This document shows, in pieces, positions 1-5,409 of a stretch of 5,409 nucleotides of DNA. The stretch's first letter is position 1; each line of letters opens with the position of its first letter. Source of the stretch: Arthrobacter sp. (GTDB taxonomy: Bacteria > Actinomycetota > Actinomycetes > Actinomycetales > Micrococcaceae); assembly GCA_031178585.1 (NCBI GenBank), contig JAPSIT010000083.1, forward strand, positions 1 to 5,409, written 5' to 3'. The position numbers were made by a program, and so were the translations under genes. Below the pieces are notes generated by a model. The model ran no database searches and was not told the DNA's origin. It saw only the letters and a program-made list of their open reading frames with translations.

Positions 1-119
1 GGGGTCATGAACAGGGCTGTGAGCAGAATGCGCAAAATGCTCCCAATAAGCAGTATGCCAATCAATTGAGCCAAAGGCACGGCCGTGACCAGCGCCACTC
101 TAACGTCTGTAGTACGCAT
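1..119 (-). CDS. Doubtful hydrophobic ORF start, divergent from the transporter, running off the left edge
   Basis: Read on the minus strand from an ATG at 119-117, the frame stays open for 39 codons to the window edge. It gives a short polar start (MRTTDVR) followed by a very hydrophobic stretch (VALVTAVPLAQLIGILLIGS and on to ALFMT), as expected of a signal anchor or first membrane helix. A divergent membrane protein or sensor kinase beside the transporter is therefore conceivable. Against it: no Shine-Dalgarno sequence lies ahead of the ATG, the frame uses AGA, ATA and several TTG codons, and only about 24 of 39 third positions are G or C, well below the neighbouring genes. An open frame this short can arise by chance. 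I do not recognise a family. Confidence 0.22.
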   Translation of the reverse strand, partial: MRTTDVRVALVTAVPLAQLIGILLIGSILRILLTALFMT

Positions 120-145
120 CACACCGGGGTGGTGCCGTTCACAAG

Positions 146-151
146 AAGGAG
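146..151 (+). promoter_or_regulatory. Ribosome binding site fixing a GTG start for the transporter
   Basis: AAGGAG ends 6 bases ahead of the GTG at 158-160, which is ideal spacing. This makes the GTG the start codon in preference to internal ATG codons further in. The encoded N-terminus (MLVLLGFAMIAVF) then begins directly in the first membrane segment, as in CitMHS proteins. Confidence 0.8.
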
Positions 152-157
152 CCGGCT

Positions 158-1645
158 GTGCTGGTATTACTTGGATTCGCCATGATCGCGGTTTTCATGG
201 TGCTGATCATGACGAAAAAGTTGACGCCAGTGCTGGCGCTGATCATCGTCCCCACCGTTTTCGGTCTTTTCGCAGGCGCGGGCCTTGGCATCGGCGACAT
301 GGTCATGGACTCGATGAAGTCCATGACCTCCACCGCCGCCCTGCTGATGTTCGCCATCATTTACTTCGGCCTGATGATCGACGTCGGGCTGTTCGACCCG
401 CTGGTCCGGTTCATCCTGCGCAAGCTCGGCAATGACCCCGCCAAGGTTGTCCTGGGCACCGCCCTGCTGGCTGCCGCAGTCTCCCTCGACGGCGACGGCT
501 CCACCACGTTCATCCTCACCACCGCGGCCATGCTGCCGATCTACCTCCGCCTGAAGATGAGCCCGGTGGTCCTCACCTGTGTGGCCGGCCTGGCCAACGG
601 CACCATGAACATCGTGCCGTGGGGCGGCCCCACCGCCCGCGCCGCCACCGCCCTGAAAATTGATGTCAACGACGTCTTCGTCCCCATGCTCCCGTCACTG
701 CTCGCCGGCATCGCCCTCGTCCTGGCCTTCGCCTGGCTGCTTGGCATTCAGGAGCGCAACCGCCTCCGCGCCACCCAGCCGGAAATCTGGGGAGTCCCCG
801 ATACTGCTGAAGCGTTCGACGGCGGCACCTCCGCCGGCGGCAGCGGCACCGGTTCTTCCAACACCAACCGCGGCGGGTCCGGCCGCGGCCCGGCACCTGT
901 CCCCGCAACGGGAGGCCCCGCCGCCGGGAACTCCCCGGTGGCCGTGCTGGAACGCACCGAGACACTGGTCGACGACAGCGACACCGCCATGGCAGATACC
1001 GCCCTGGACCCCAACCGCAAGACCCTCCGTCCCAAGCTGCAGTGGTTCAACCTGGGCCTCACGGTCGCCGTCATGGGCATGCTCATCGCCGACCTCGTGC
1101 CCCTGCCCTACGTCTTCATGGTCGGCTCGGCCATCGCCCTGCTGGTGAACTTCCCGCACGTCAAGGACCAGGGCGCGCAGCTCGTGGCGCACGCACCGTC
1201 GATCGTCGCCGTGGTCAGCATGGTCATGGCCGCAGCAGTCCTGACCGGCGTACTGACCGGCACAGGCATGGTCGAGGCCATGTCCGCCTGGCTGGTGCAG
1301 ATCATTCCGTCCGACATGGGCCCGCTCATGGCAGTCATCACCGGGGTCCTCAGCATTCCCATGACGTTCTTCATGAGCAACGACGCCTTCTACTTCGGCG
1401 TGCTGCCCGTCCTCAGCGAGACCGCCGCGCACTACGGCATCAGCGCTGCCGAGATGGCCCGTGCCTCCATCACCGGACAGCCCTTCCACATGCAGAGCCC
1501 GCTGGTTCCCGCCATCCTGCTGCTGGTTTCCCTGGCCAAGGTGGACCTGGGTGACCACCACAAGAAGGTGCTGTGGCGCAGTGCCCTGGTCTCCCTTGTC
1601 ATGCTGGCTGTCGGCATGCTGACGGGTGCCATCGGAGTCGGCTAG
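158..1645 (+). CDS. CitMHS-family citrate/divalent-metal:H+ symporter
   Basis: This 495-residue membrane protein should import citrate as a complex with a divalent cation together with protons; the family includes Bacillus CitM (Mg-citrate) and CitH (Ca-citrate). About 11-12 hydrophobic segments fall in two halves, roughly residues 1-197 and 295-493. Family-like signatures are visible: LDGDGSTTFILTT at 110-122, NGTMNIVPWGGPTARA at 147-162, FFMSNDAFYFGVLPVL at 404-419 and GQPFHMQSPLVPA at 440-452. The two halves are joined by a long hydrophilic stretch (about 201-292) whose 221-260 part is rich in Gly, Ser and Pro. This makes the protein some 50-60 residues longer than the usual 430-450. The GTG start is set by AAGGAG 6 bases upstream. 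A stem-loop after the TAG stop suggests it ends its own transcript. Metal preference (Mg, Ca, Fe or other) cannot be read from the sequence. The family call is firm. Confidence 0.93.
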   Translation: MLVLLGFAMIAVFMVLIMTKKLTPVLALIIVPTVFGLFAGAGLGIGDMVMDSMKSMTSTAALLMFAIIYFGLMIDVGLFDPLVRFILRKLGNDPAKVVLGTALLAAAVSLDGDGSTTFILTTAAMLPIYLRLKMSPVVLTCVAGLANGTMNIVPWGGPTARAATALKIDVNDVFVPMLPSLLAGIALVLAFAWLLGIQERNRLRATQPEIWGVPDTAEAFDGGTSAGGSGTGSSNTNRGGSGRGPAPVPATGGPAAGNSPVAVLERTETLVDDSDTAMADTALDPNRKTLRPKLQWFNLGLTVAVMGMLIADLVPLPYVFMVGSAIALLVNFPHVKDQGAQLVAHAPSIVAVVSMVMAAAVLTGVLTGTGMVEAMSAWLVQIIPSDMGPLMAVITGVLSIPMTFFMSNDAFYFGVLPVLSETAAHYGISAAEMARASITGQPFHMQSPLVPAILLLVSLAKVDLGDHHKKVLWRSALVSLVMLAVGMLTGAIGVG

Positions 1646-1680
1646 CCTGTTCCTGCCCGCGGTTCGCCGTGCGGCCTGAT

Positions 1681-1720
1681 GTGCCCGCCTGGGGCCCGCT
1701 GGGGGTCTTCAGGCGGGCAC
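1681..1720 (+). terminator. Stem-loop terminator after the transporter gene
   Basis: A perfect 11-bp inverted repeat, GTGCCCGCCTG (1681-1691) with CAGGCGGGCAC (1710-1720), plus one G-T wobble inside, encloses a G-rich loop. It starts 36 bases after the transporter stop and is followed only by a short TTT (1726-1728), so it lacks a classic long U tract. U-poor hairpin terminators are common in high-GC actinobacteria. Its place between the transporter and the AT-richer gat leader supports two separate transcription units. Confidence 0.65.
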
Positions 1721-1734
1721 TGACGTTTCCCGAC

Positions 1735-1740
1735 TAGACT
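1735..1740 (+). promoter_or_regulatory. Possible -10 element of the gatCAB promoter
   Basis: TAGACT matches the actinobacterial housekeeping -10 pattern TANNNT. It lies 38 bases ahead of the gatC ATG, just after the transporter terminator. No TTGAC-like -35 sits 16-18 bases upstream, so the assignment rests on position and the -10 alone. Between it and the start, GTTCG (1742-1746) and CGAAC (1757-1761) form a 5-bp inverted repeat with a 10-base AT-rich loop. This may be a small leader hairpin, or chance. Confidence 0.35.
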
Positions 1741-1766
1741 GGTTCGGAAAACAATTCGAACTTTGC

Positions 1767-1773
1767 AGGGGAG
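1767..1773 (+). promoter_or_regulatory. gatC ribosome binding site
   Basis: AGGGGAG ends 4 bases before the ATG at 1778. This favours that ATG over an in-frame TTG at 1763, which would place the binding site inside the coding region and add five residues not expected at a GatC N-terminus. Confidence 0.7.
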
Positions 1774-1777
1774 ATCC

Positions 1778-2074
1778 ATGGCTGCGATCAACCGTGACGA
1801 CGTCGCGCATCTCGCGCGGCTCGCACACATTGAGATGGGCGCTGACGAGCTGGACAGGATGGCCGGCGAGCTGGCCGTCATCGTAGACGCGGTGAAGTCC
1901 GTCAGCGAAGCCGCCGGGGACGACGTTCCGGCGACCTCGCACCCGATCCCGTTGAACAACGTGTTCCGTGAAGACGTGGTGGGTCACACCTTCACCGCCG
2001 ATCAGGCACTCTCCGGAGCTCCGGATTCCGACGAGAACCGTTTCAAGGTCCCGGCAATCCTGGATGAGGCATAG
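1778..2074 (+). CDS. gatC: Glutamyl/aspartyl-tRNA amidotransferase subunit C
   Basis: GatC is the small structural subunit of the GatCAB amidotransferase. It wraps round the GatA-GatB interface and stabilises the complex in the cytoplasm, with no active site of its own. The 98-residue product has the usual family length. It shows the N-terminal helical pattern [17 protein letters not shown] (residues 4-20), the middle segment with [17 protein letters not shown] (52-68), and a C-terminal part ending in the FKVPAIL-type motif seen across GatC proteins (88-94). It opens a three-gene operon: gatA begins 5 bases after its TAG, and a GAGG inside the last gatC codons (2066-2069) probably serves as the gatA ribosome binding site, so the two are likely coupled in translation. 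Identity is supported both by its own sequence and by the adjacent gatA and gatB. Confidence 0.96.
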   Translation: MAAINRDDVAHLARLAHIEMGADELDRMAGELAVIVDAVKSVSEAAGDDVPATSHPIPLNNVFREDVVGHTFTADQALSGAPDSDENRFKVPAILDEA

Positions 2075-2079
2075 GACAG

Positions 2080-3657
2080 ATGACTGAAAACAACAGCAAT
2101 GAGCTGATCCGGCTTTCCGCCGCCCGGCTGGCGGAGAAGCTCGCCGCCGGTGAGGTGACTGCCGTAGAGGTTGTCCAGGCGCACCTGGACCGTATCGCGG
2201 CCGTCGACGGCGGTGAACGCGGCGTCAACGCGTTCCTGCACGTCAACGCCGAAGAAGCGCTCGCCGTCGCCGCAGAGGTGGATGCCATCCGCGCCGCCGG
2301 CGGACAGGCCGCCGAGGAACTCCACGAACTCGCCGGCGTGCCCATCGCGGTTAAGGACCTCATCGTGACCGTCGGCCAGCCGACCACGGCCGGTTCCAAG
2401 ATCCTCGAAGGCTGGTACAGCCCCTACGACGCCACTGTCGTGCAGCGGCTGCGCGCCGCCAAGATGCCGATCCTGGGCAAGACCAACCTGGATGAATTTG
2501 CTATGGGTTCCTCCACCGAGCACTCCGCCTACGGTCCTACCCGCAACCCGTGGGACCTGGACAGGATCCCCGGCGGCTCGGGCGGCGGTTCGGCAGCCGC
2601 CGTGGCCGCCTTCGAAGCGCCGCTCGCGCTGGGCACGGACACCGGCGGCTCGATCCGCCAGCCGGGCGCCGTTACCGGAACCGTCGGCGTGAAGCCCACC
2701 TACGGCGGAGTGTCCCGCTACGGCGCCATTGCGATGGCCTCCTCCCTGGACCAGATCGGACCCGTATCCCGGACCGTTCTGGACTCCGCGCTGCTGCACC
2801 AGGTCATCGGCGGCCACGATCCCCGCGATTCCACTTCGCTGCCCGACCCGCTCGAAGACCTCGTCGCGGCCGCCCGCACCGGCAACGTTGAGGGCATGAA
2901 GATCGGCATCATCAAGGAACTCCACGGCGAGGGCTACCAGGCCGGCGTCGAGAAGCGGTTCAACGAGTCCCTTGAGCTGCTCAAGGAGGCGGGCGCGGAA
3001 ATCGTTGAGGTTTCCTGCCCCAACTTCCAGTACGCCCTCGGTGCTTACTACCTGATCATGCCGTCGGAGGCCTCCTCCAACCTGGCGAAGTTCGACGGCG
3101 TCCGGTACGGCCTGCGCGTGCTCCCCGAGGACCCGCCCATGACCATCGAGCGCGTCATGGGGGCCACCCGCGCCGCCGGCTTCGGCGACGAAGTGAAGCG
3201 CCGCATCATCCTGGGCACCTACGCTCTGTCCGCCGGCTACTACGACGCATACTACGGCTCGGCCCAGAAGGTCCGCACGCTCATCCAGCGCGACTTCGAC
3301 GCCGCGTTCGCCCAGGCCGATGTCCTGATCTCCCCGACGGCCCCCACCACGGCGTTCAAGCTGGGGGAGAAGCTGGACGATCCCCTGGCCATGTACCTGA
3401 ACGACGTGGCCACCATCCCGGCCAACATGGCCGGCGTCCCCGGTCTGTCCCTGCCCGGCGGCCTGGCCGACGAGGACGGGCTGCCCGTGGGCATCCAGCT
3501 CCTGGCTCCCGCCCGTGAGGACGCCCGCCTTTACCGCGTGGGCGCCGTGCTGGAATCACTTCTTGAGGAGAAATGGGGCGGTCCGCTCCTGGACAAGGCC
3601 CCTGAACTCGCCGATGCTTCACCGGCTGCCGTCCCGAGCCACGGAGGTTCACACTGA
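2080..3657 (+). CDS. gatA: Glutamyl/aspartyl-tRNA amidotransferase subunit A (glutamine amidase)
   Basis: GatA hydrolyses glutamine to glutamate and passes the ammonia through a channel to GatB, where it amidates Glu-tRNA(Gln) or Asp-tRNA(Asn). The 525-residue protein is an amidase-signature enzyme, somewhat longer than the typical 480-500 because of a polar C-terminal tail (about 505-525). The Ser-cisSer-Lys triad is complete: Lys92 in [10 protein letters not shown], Ser167 in the glycine-rich [13 protein letters not shown], and Ser191 in [10 protein letters not shown]. The Lys-to-Ser and Ser-to-Ser spacings (99 and 24) match those of the Staphylococcus aureus enzyme (K79, S154, S178). The downstream [20 protein letters not shown] block (208-227) is typical of GatA rather than of general amidases. 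The ATG at 2080 lies 5 bases after gatC, and the last base of its TGA stop is the first base of gatB. No defect is visible. Confidence 0.97.
   Translation: MTENNSNELIRLSAARLAEKLAAGEVTAVEVVQAHLDRIAAVDGGERGVNAFLHVNAEEALAVAAEVDAIRAAGGQAAEELHELAGVPIAVKDLIVTVGQPTTAGSKILEGWYSPYDATVVQRLRAAKMPILGKTNLDEFAMGSSTEHSAYGPTRNPWDLDRIPGGSGGGSAAAVAAFEAPLALGTDTGGSIRQPGAVTGTVGVKPTYGGVSRYGAIAMASSLDQIGPVSRTVLDSALLHQVIGGHDPRDSTSLPDPLEDLVAAARTGNVEGMKIGIIKELHGEGYQAGVEKRFNESLELLKEAGAEIVEVSCPNFQYALGAYYLIMPSEASSNLAKFDGVRYGLRVLPEDPPMTIERVMGATRAAGFGDEVKRRIILGTYALSAGYYDAYYGSAQKVRTLIQRDFDAAFAQADVLISPTAPTTAFKLGEKLDDPLAMYLNDVATIPANMAGVPGLSLPGGLADEDGLPVGIQLLAPAREDARLYRVGAVLESLLEEKWGGPLLDKAPELADASPAAVPSHGGSH
3643..3647 (+). promoter_or_regulatory. 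gatB ribosome binding site inside gatA
   Basis: GGAGG lies within the last gatA codons, 9 bases before the gatB ATG at 3657. The junction reads TGATG, with gatA's stop and gatB's start sharing one base. This arrangement supports translational coupling and equal production of the two catalytic subunits. Confidence 0.75.
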
Positions 3658-5162
3658 TGTCCGATGCAATCCTGACCTTCGAAGAGGCCATGGAGAAGTA
3701 CGATCCTGTCCTGGGTTTCGAAGTCCACGTGGAGCTGAACACCAAGACCAAGATGTTCTCCTCGGCACCGAACGTGTTTGGCGACGAGCCCAACACGAAC
3801 GTCAACGAGGTGGACCTGGGCATGCCCGGCGTGCTCCCGGTGGTGAACAAGACAGCAGTGGAATCCTCGATCAAGATCGGACTGGCGCTGAACTGCAAGA
3901 TCGCCGAATCCTGCCGCTTCGCCCGGAAGAACTACTTCTACCCGGACACCCCCAAGAACTTCCAGACGTCCCAGTACGATGAGCCCATCGCTTACGACGG
4001 CTACCTCGACATCGAACTCTCGGACGGAGAGGTGTTCCGCGTTGAGATCGAGCGCGCGCACATGGAAGAGGACGCCGGGAAGCTGACCCACCTGGGCGGC
4101 TCGGCCGGACGCATCCAGGGTGCCGACTACTCTCTGGTGGACTACAACCGCGCCGGCGTCCCGCTGGTGGAGATTGTGACCAAGCCGATCCAGGGTGCCG
4201 GGTCCCGGGCTCCGGAACTGGCCAAGGCCTACGTGGCCGCCGTCCGGGAGATCGTCAAGAACCTGGGTGTCTCCGACGCACGGATGGAGCGCGGCAACGT
4301 CCGCTGCGACGCGAACGTTTCGCTGCGCCCGCACGGCCGCGAACGCTTCGGCATCCGCTCGGAAACGAAAAATGTGAACTCTCTGCGCGCAGTCGAACAC
4401 GCCGTCCGCTACGAGATCCAGCGCCATGCCGCCGTTCTGGAGTCCGGCGAACCGGTAGTGCAGGAAACCCGCCACTGGCACGAGGACACCCGCACCACCA
4501 CCTCCGGCCGCGCCAAGTCCGACGCCGACGACTACCGCTACTTCCCGGAACCGGACCTCGTGCCGGTGGTGGCCTCGCGTGAATGGGTCGAAGAACTGCG
4601 CGCCATGCTGCCTGAGCCGCCCGCGGCCCGCCGCAAGCGGCTCCAGGCCGACTGGGGCTACTCCGACCTGGAGTTCCGCGACGTCGTCAACGCGGGCGTG
4701 ATGGACGAAATCGAGGAAACCATCGCCGCCGGCGCCACGGCTTCCGTGGCCCGCAAATGGTGGATGGGCGAGATCGTCGGCCGCGCCAAGAATGCCGATG
4801 TCGACCCCGGCCAGCTGGGTATCGAGCCGGCCACCATCGTGGAGCTGAGCAAGATGGTGGAAGCGGGCAAGATCAACAACAAGATGGCCGCCGAGGTGCT
4901 GGACGGCGTCCTTGCCGGCGAAGGCACGCCGGCGGAGATCGTCGACAAGCGCGGCCTCGCTGTGGTGTCCGATGACGGCCCGCTCCTGGAGGCCATCGAT
5001 GCCGCCCTCGAGGCGCAGCCTGACGTCGCGGACAAGATCCGGGGCGGCAAGGTGCAGGCCATTGGCGCGATCGTGGGCGGCGTCATGAAGGCCACCCGCG
5101 GCCAGGCCGACGCAGGCCGCGTCCGCGAACTCATCCTGGAAAAGCTGGGCGTCAACGCCTGA
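3657..5162 (+). CDS. gatB: Glutamyl/aspartyl-tRNA amidotransferase subunit B
   Basis: GatB binds the misacylated tRNA, activates the glutamyl or aspartyl side chain with ATP, and transfers ammonia supplied by GatA to form Gln-tRNA(Gln) or Asn-tRNA(Asn). The 501-residue product has normal length. The N-terminal kinase-like domain (about 15-305) shows [10 protein letters not shown] (18-27), [12 protein letters not shown] (53-64), [11 protein letters not shown] (90-100), HMEEDAGK (135-142), the family signature [14 protein letters not shown] (160-173), [10 protein letters not shown] (213-222) and [13 protein letters not shown] (289-301). By offset from the S. aureus enzyme, Glu22, His24 and Glu137 correspond to its metal-binding residues. 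The rest is the helical linker plus a YqeY-like tail (from about 395) with [12 protein letters not shown] (404-415) and ending near LILEKLG, which contacts the tRNA. It is the last gene of the operon, followed 14 bases later by a large palindrome. Substrate range (Glu-tRNA, Asp-tRNA or both) depends on which synthetases the genome lacks and cannot be told here. Confidence 0.97.
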   Translation: MSDAILTFEEAMEKYDPVLGFEVHVELNTKTKMFSSAPNVFGDEPNTNVNEVDLGMPGVLPVVNKTAVESSIKIGLALNCKIAESCRFARKNYFYPDTPKNFQTSQYDEPIAYDGYLDIELSDGEVFRVEIERAHMEEDAGKLTHLGGSAGRIQGADYSLVDYNRAGVPLVEIVTKPIQGAGSRAPELAKAYVAAVREIVKNLGVSDARMERGNVRCDANVSLRPHGRERFGIRSETKNVNSLRAVEHAVRYEIQRHAAVLESGEPVVQETRHWHEDTRTTTSGRAKSDADDYRYFPEPDLVPVVASREWVEELRAMLPEPPAARRKRLQADWGYSDLEFRDVVNAGVMDEIEETIAAGATASVARKWWMGEIVGRAKNADVDPGQLGIEPATIVELSKMVEAGKINNKMAAEVLDGVLAGEGTPAEIVDKRGLAVVSDDGPLLEAIDAALEAQPDVADKIRGGKVQAIGAIVGGVMKATRGQADAGRVRELILEKLGVNA

Positions 5163-5176
5163 CGCTTCTCTCTCTG

Positions 5177-5242
5177 CCCGGCTGGGTCGCAGTCGTGGCT
5201 GTTCTGAGCGCTCAGAACGGCCACAACTGCGGCCCAGTCGGG
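5177..5242. terminator. 66-nt near-perfect palindrome between convergent genes; likely terminator or repeated palindromic element
   Basis: Two 33-base arms (5177-5209 and 5210-5242) meet with no spacer at a CTGAGCGCTCAG centre. Of 33 base pairs, 29 are Watson-Crick. Read as plus-strand RNA, three of the four differences become G-U wobbles (5200/5219, 5187/5232, 5181/5238) and only 5194/5225 is a true C-A mismatch. Read as minus-strand RNA, three are C-A and one is G-U. The hairpin would thus be more stable at the end of the gatCAB message. It begins 14 bases after the gatB stop and ends one base before the stop of the convergent gene, a fitting place for a shared terminator. No long U tract follows on either strand (only TTT on plus). 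Its length and zero spacer also resemble dispersed palindromic repeats. Confidence 0.7.
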
Positions 5243-5243
5243 T

Positions 5244-5409
5244 TTAAGCATGGACGAGGCCGGCCATGATGTCCTGCAGCGCCTCGCACACCACTGTCAC
5301 GGACGCGCGCTTGAGGTTCTCCGGGCGGGCCAGGATATCGATCCTGCGGCGGGTGCTGATGCCCCGCAGCGGACGGAGCACGATGTTCTCGTTCAGCACC
5401 GGTCTGGCC
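5244..5409 (-). CDS. C-terminal fragment of a probable LysR-type transcriptional regulator (5' part outside the window)
   Basis: On the minus strand one frame is open from the right edge to a TAA at 5246-5244, giving the last 54 residues of a protein. It includes NENIVLRPLRGISTRRRIDI, followed by LARPENLKRASVTVVCEALQ and a final hydrophobic helix ending GLVHA. The pattern of a strand ending in V-L-R-P-L, a basic stretch, an I-D-I-L strand and a closing amphipathic helix is what the effector-binding domain of LysR-family regulators looks like at its C-terminus. Codons are GC-rich at third positions, as in the neighbours. The DNA-binding N-terminus lies outside the window, so neither the family nor the target genes are certain. 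The gene converges on gatB and probably shares the palindrome between them. Confidence 0.6.
   Translation of the reverse strand, partial: ARPVLNENIVLRPLRGISTRRRIDILARPENLKRASVTVVCEALQDIMAGLVHA

Larger units (their letters stand above)
1..157. other. Upstream region of the transporter gene
   Basis: No well-supported gene lies here. The stretch is less GC-rich than the rest of the window, as intergenic promoter DNA in such genomes often is. A TANNNT-type hexamer (TAACGT, 101-106) sits 51 bases ahead of the transporter start and could be a -10 element, but no TTGAC-like -35 lies at the normal distance, so I do not claim a mapped promoter. The transporter promoter is most likely here or further left. 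Confidence 0.4.

Noticed and set aside
18..22. TGTGA half-site suggesting a CRP-type operator
   Set aside because: The matching TCACA half is absent at the required distance, so it is only a chance pentamer.
85..435. 116-codon plus-strand frame overlapping the transporter start
   Set aside because: Arg/His-rich out-of-frame translation without a ribosome binding site; the transporter frame has an ideal AAGGAG and clear family motifs.
695..1561. 288-codon open frame on the minus strand opposite the transporter gene
   Set aside because: Its protein is rich in His, Gly, Asp and Arg with no recognisable fold. It is the usual antisense shadow of a GC-rich gene, and the plus-strand frame encodes clear CitMHS motifs.
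1763..1777. Upstream in-frame TTG as an alternative gatC start
   Set aside because: It would lie ahead of the AGGGGAG binding site, which is placed for the ATG at 1778; the added residues are not expected in GatC.
2002..2925. 307-codon open frame on the minus strand opposite gatC/gatA
   Set aside because: Composition is that of a GC-rich antisense shadow, with no family resemblance; the plus strand holds the conserved amidase triad.
3531..4481. 316-codon open frame on the minus strand opposite the gatA end and gatB
   Set aside because: Shadow of the strongly conserved gatB coding strand; it crosses the gatA/gatB junction and shows no plausible domain.
158..5162. Possible functional link between the citrate transporter and the gat operon
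   Set aside because: A strong hairpin and a separate leader lie between them, and no known pathway joins citrate uptake to tRNA amidation; adjacency is most likely incidental.
4658..5251. 197-codon minus-strand frame covering the gatB end and the palindrome
   Set aside because: Ser/Ala/Pro-rich shadow sequence running through the whole hairpin; the better minus-strand frame here is the regulator-like one that stops at 5244.
1..5409. Mobile elements, CRISPR arrays, tRNA or rRNA genes, tandem repeats
   Set aside because: No transposase, regularly spaced repeats, tRNA-like cloverleaf or rRNA sequence was seen on reading; the window is almost entirely accounted for by conserved genes.

Overview
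The window looks like a chromosomal housekeeping segment from a high-GC actinobacterium. An Arthrobacter-like member of the Micrococcaceae is my best guess. The guess rests on the strong G/C bias at third codon positions, the clear AGGAG-type ribosome binding sites, the protein style and the gatC-gatA-gatB order; no marker gene settles the genus.

Layout, left to right: (a) Positions 1-157 form an upstream region that is less GC-rich than the rest. It carries the ribosome binding site of the first gene and, on the minus strand, a doubtful hydrophobic reading frame that runs off the left edge. (b) 158-1645 (+) encodes a CitMHS-family citrate/divalent-metal:proton symporter with an unusually long Gly/Ser/Pro-rich loop between its two membrane halves. 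(c) 1646-1777 is a gap with a perfect 11-bp stem-loop (likely terminator of the transporter gene), then an AT-richer leader that probably holds the promoter of the next operon. (d) 1778-5162 (+) is a complete, tightly packed gatC-gatA-gatB operon. (e) 5177-5242 is a striking 66-nt nearly perfect palindrome, probably a terminator shared by converging genes or a repeated palindromic element. (f) 5244-5409 (-) is the 3' end of a convergent gene whose product resembles the C-terminus of a LysR-type regulator.

Function: the three Gat proteins form the glutamyl/aspartyl-tRNA amidotransferase. GatA releases ammonia from glutamine, GatB binds and activates the misacylated tRNA and performs the transfer, and GatC holds GatA and GatB together. 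The product is Gln-tRNA(Gln) and/or Asn-tRNA(Asn), needed where the matching direct synthetase is absent. The operon looks intact: catalytic residues are present, lengths are normal, and the spacing (5-nt gap, then a 1-nt overlap) suggests translational coupling. The transporter appears to be an independent unit with its own terminator.

I see no sign of a new biological system. The points worth a second look are the long palindrome after gatB, the extended transporter loop and the doubtful upstream minus-strand frame.
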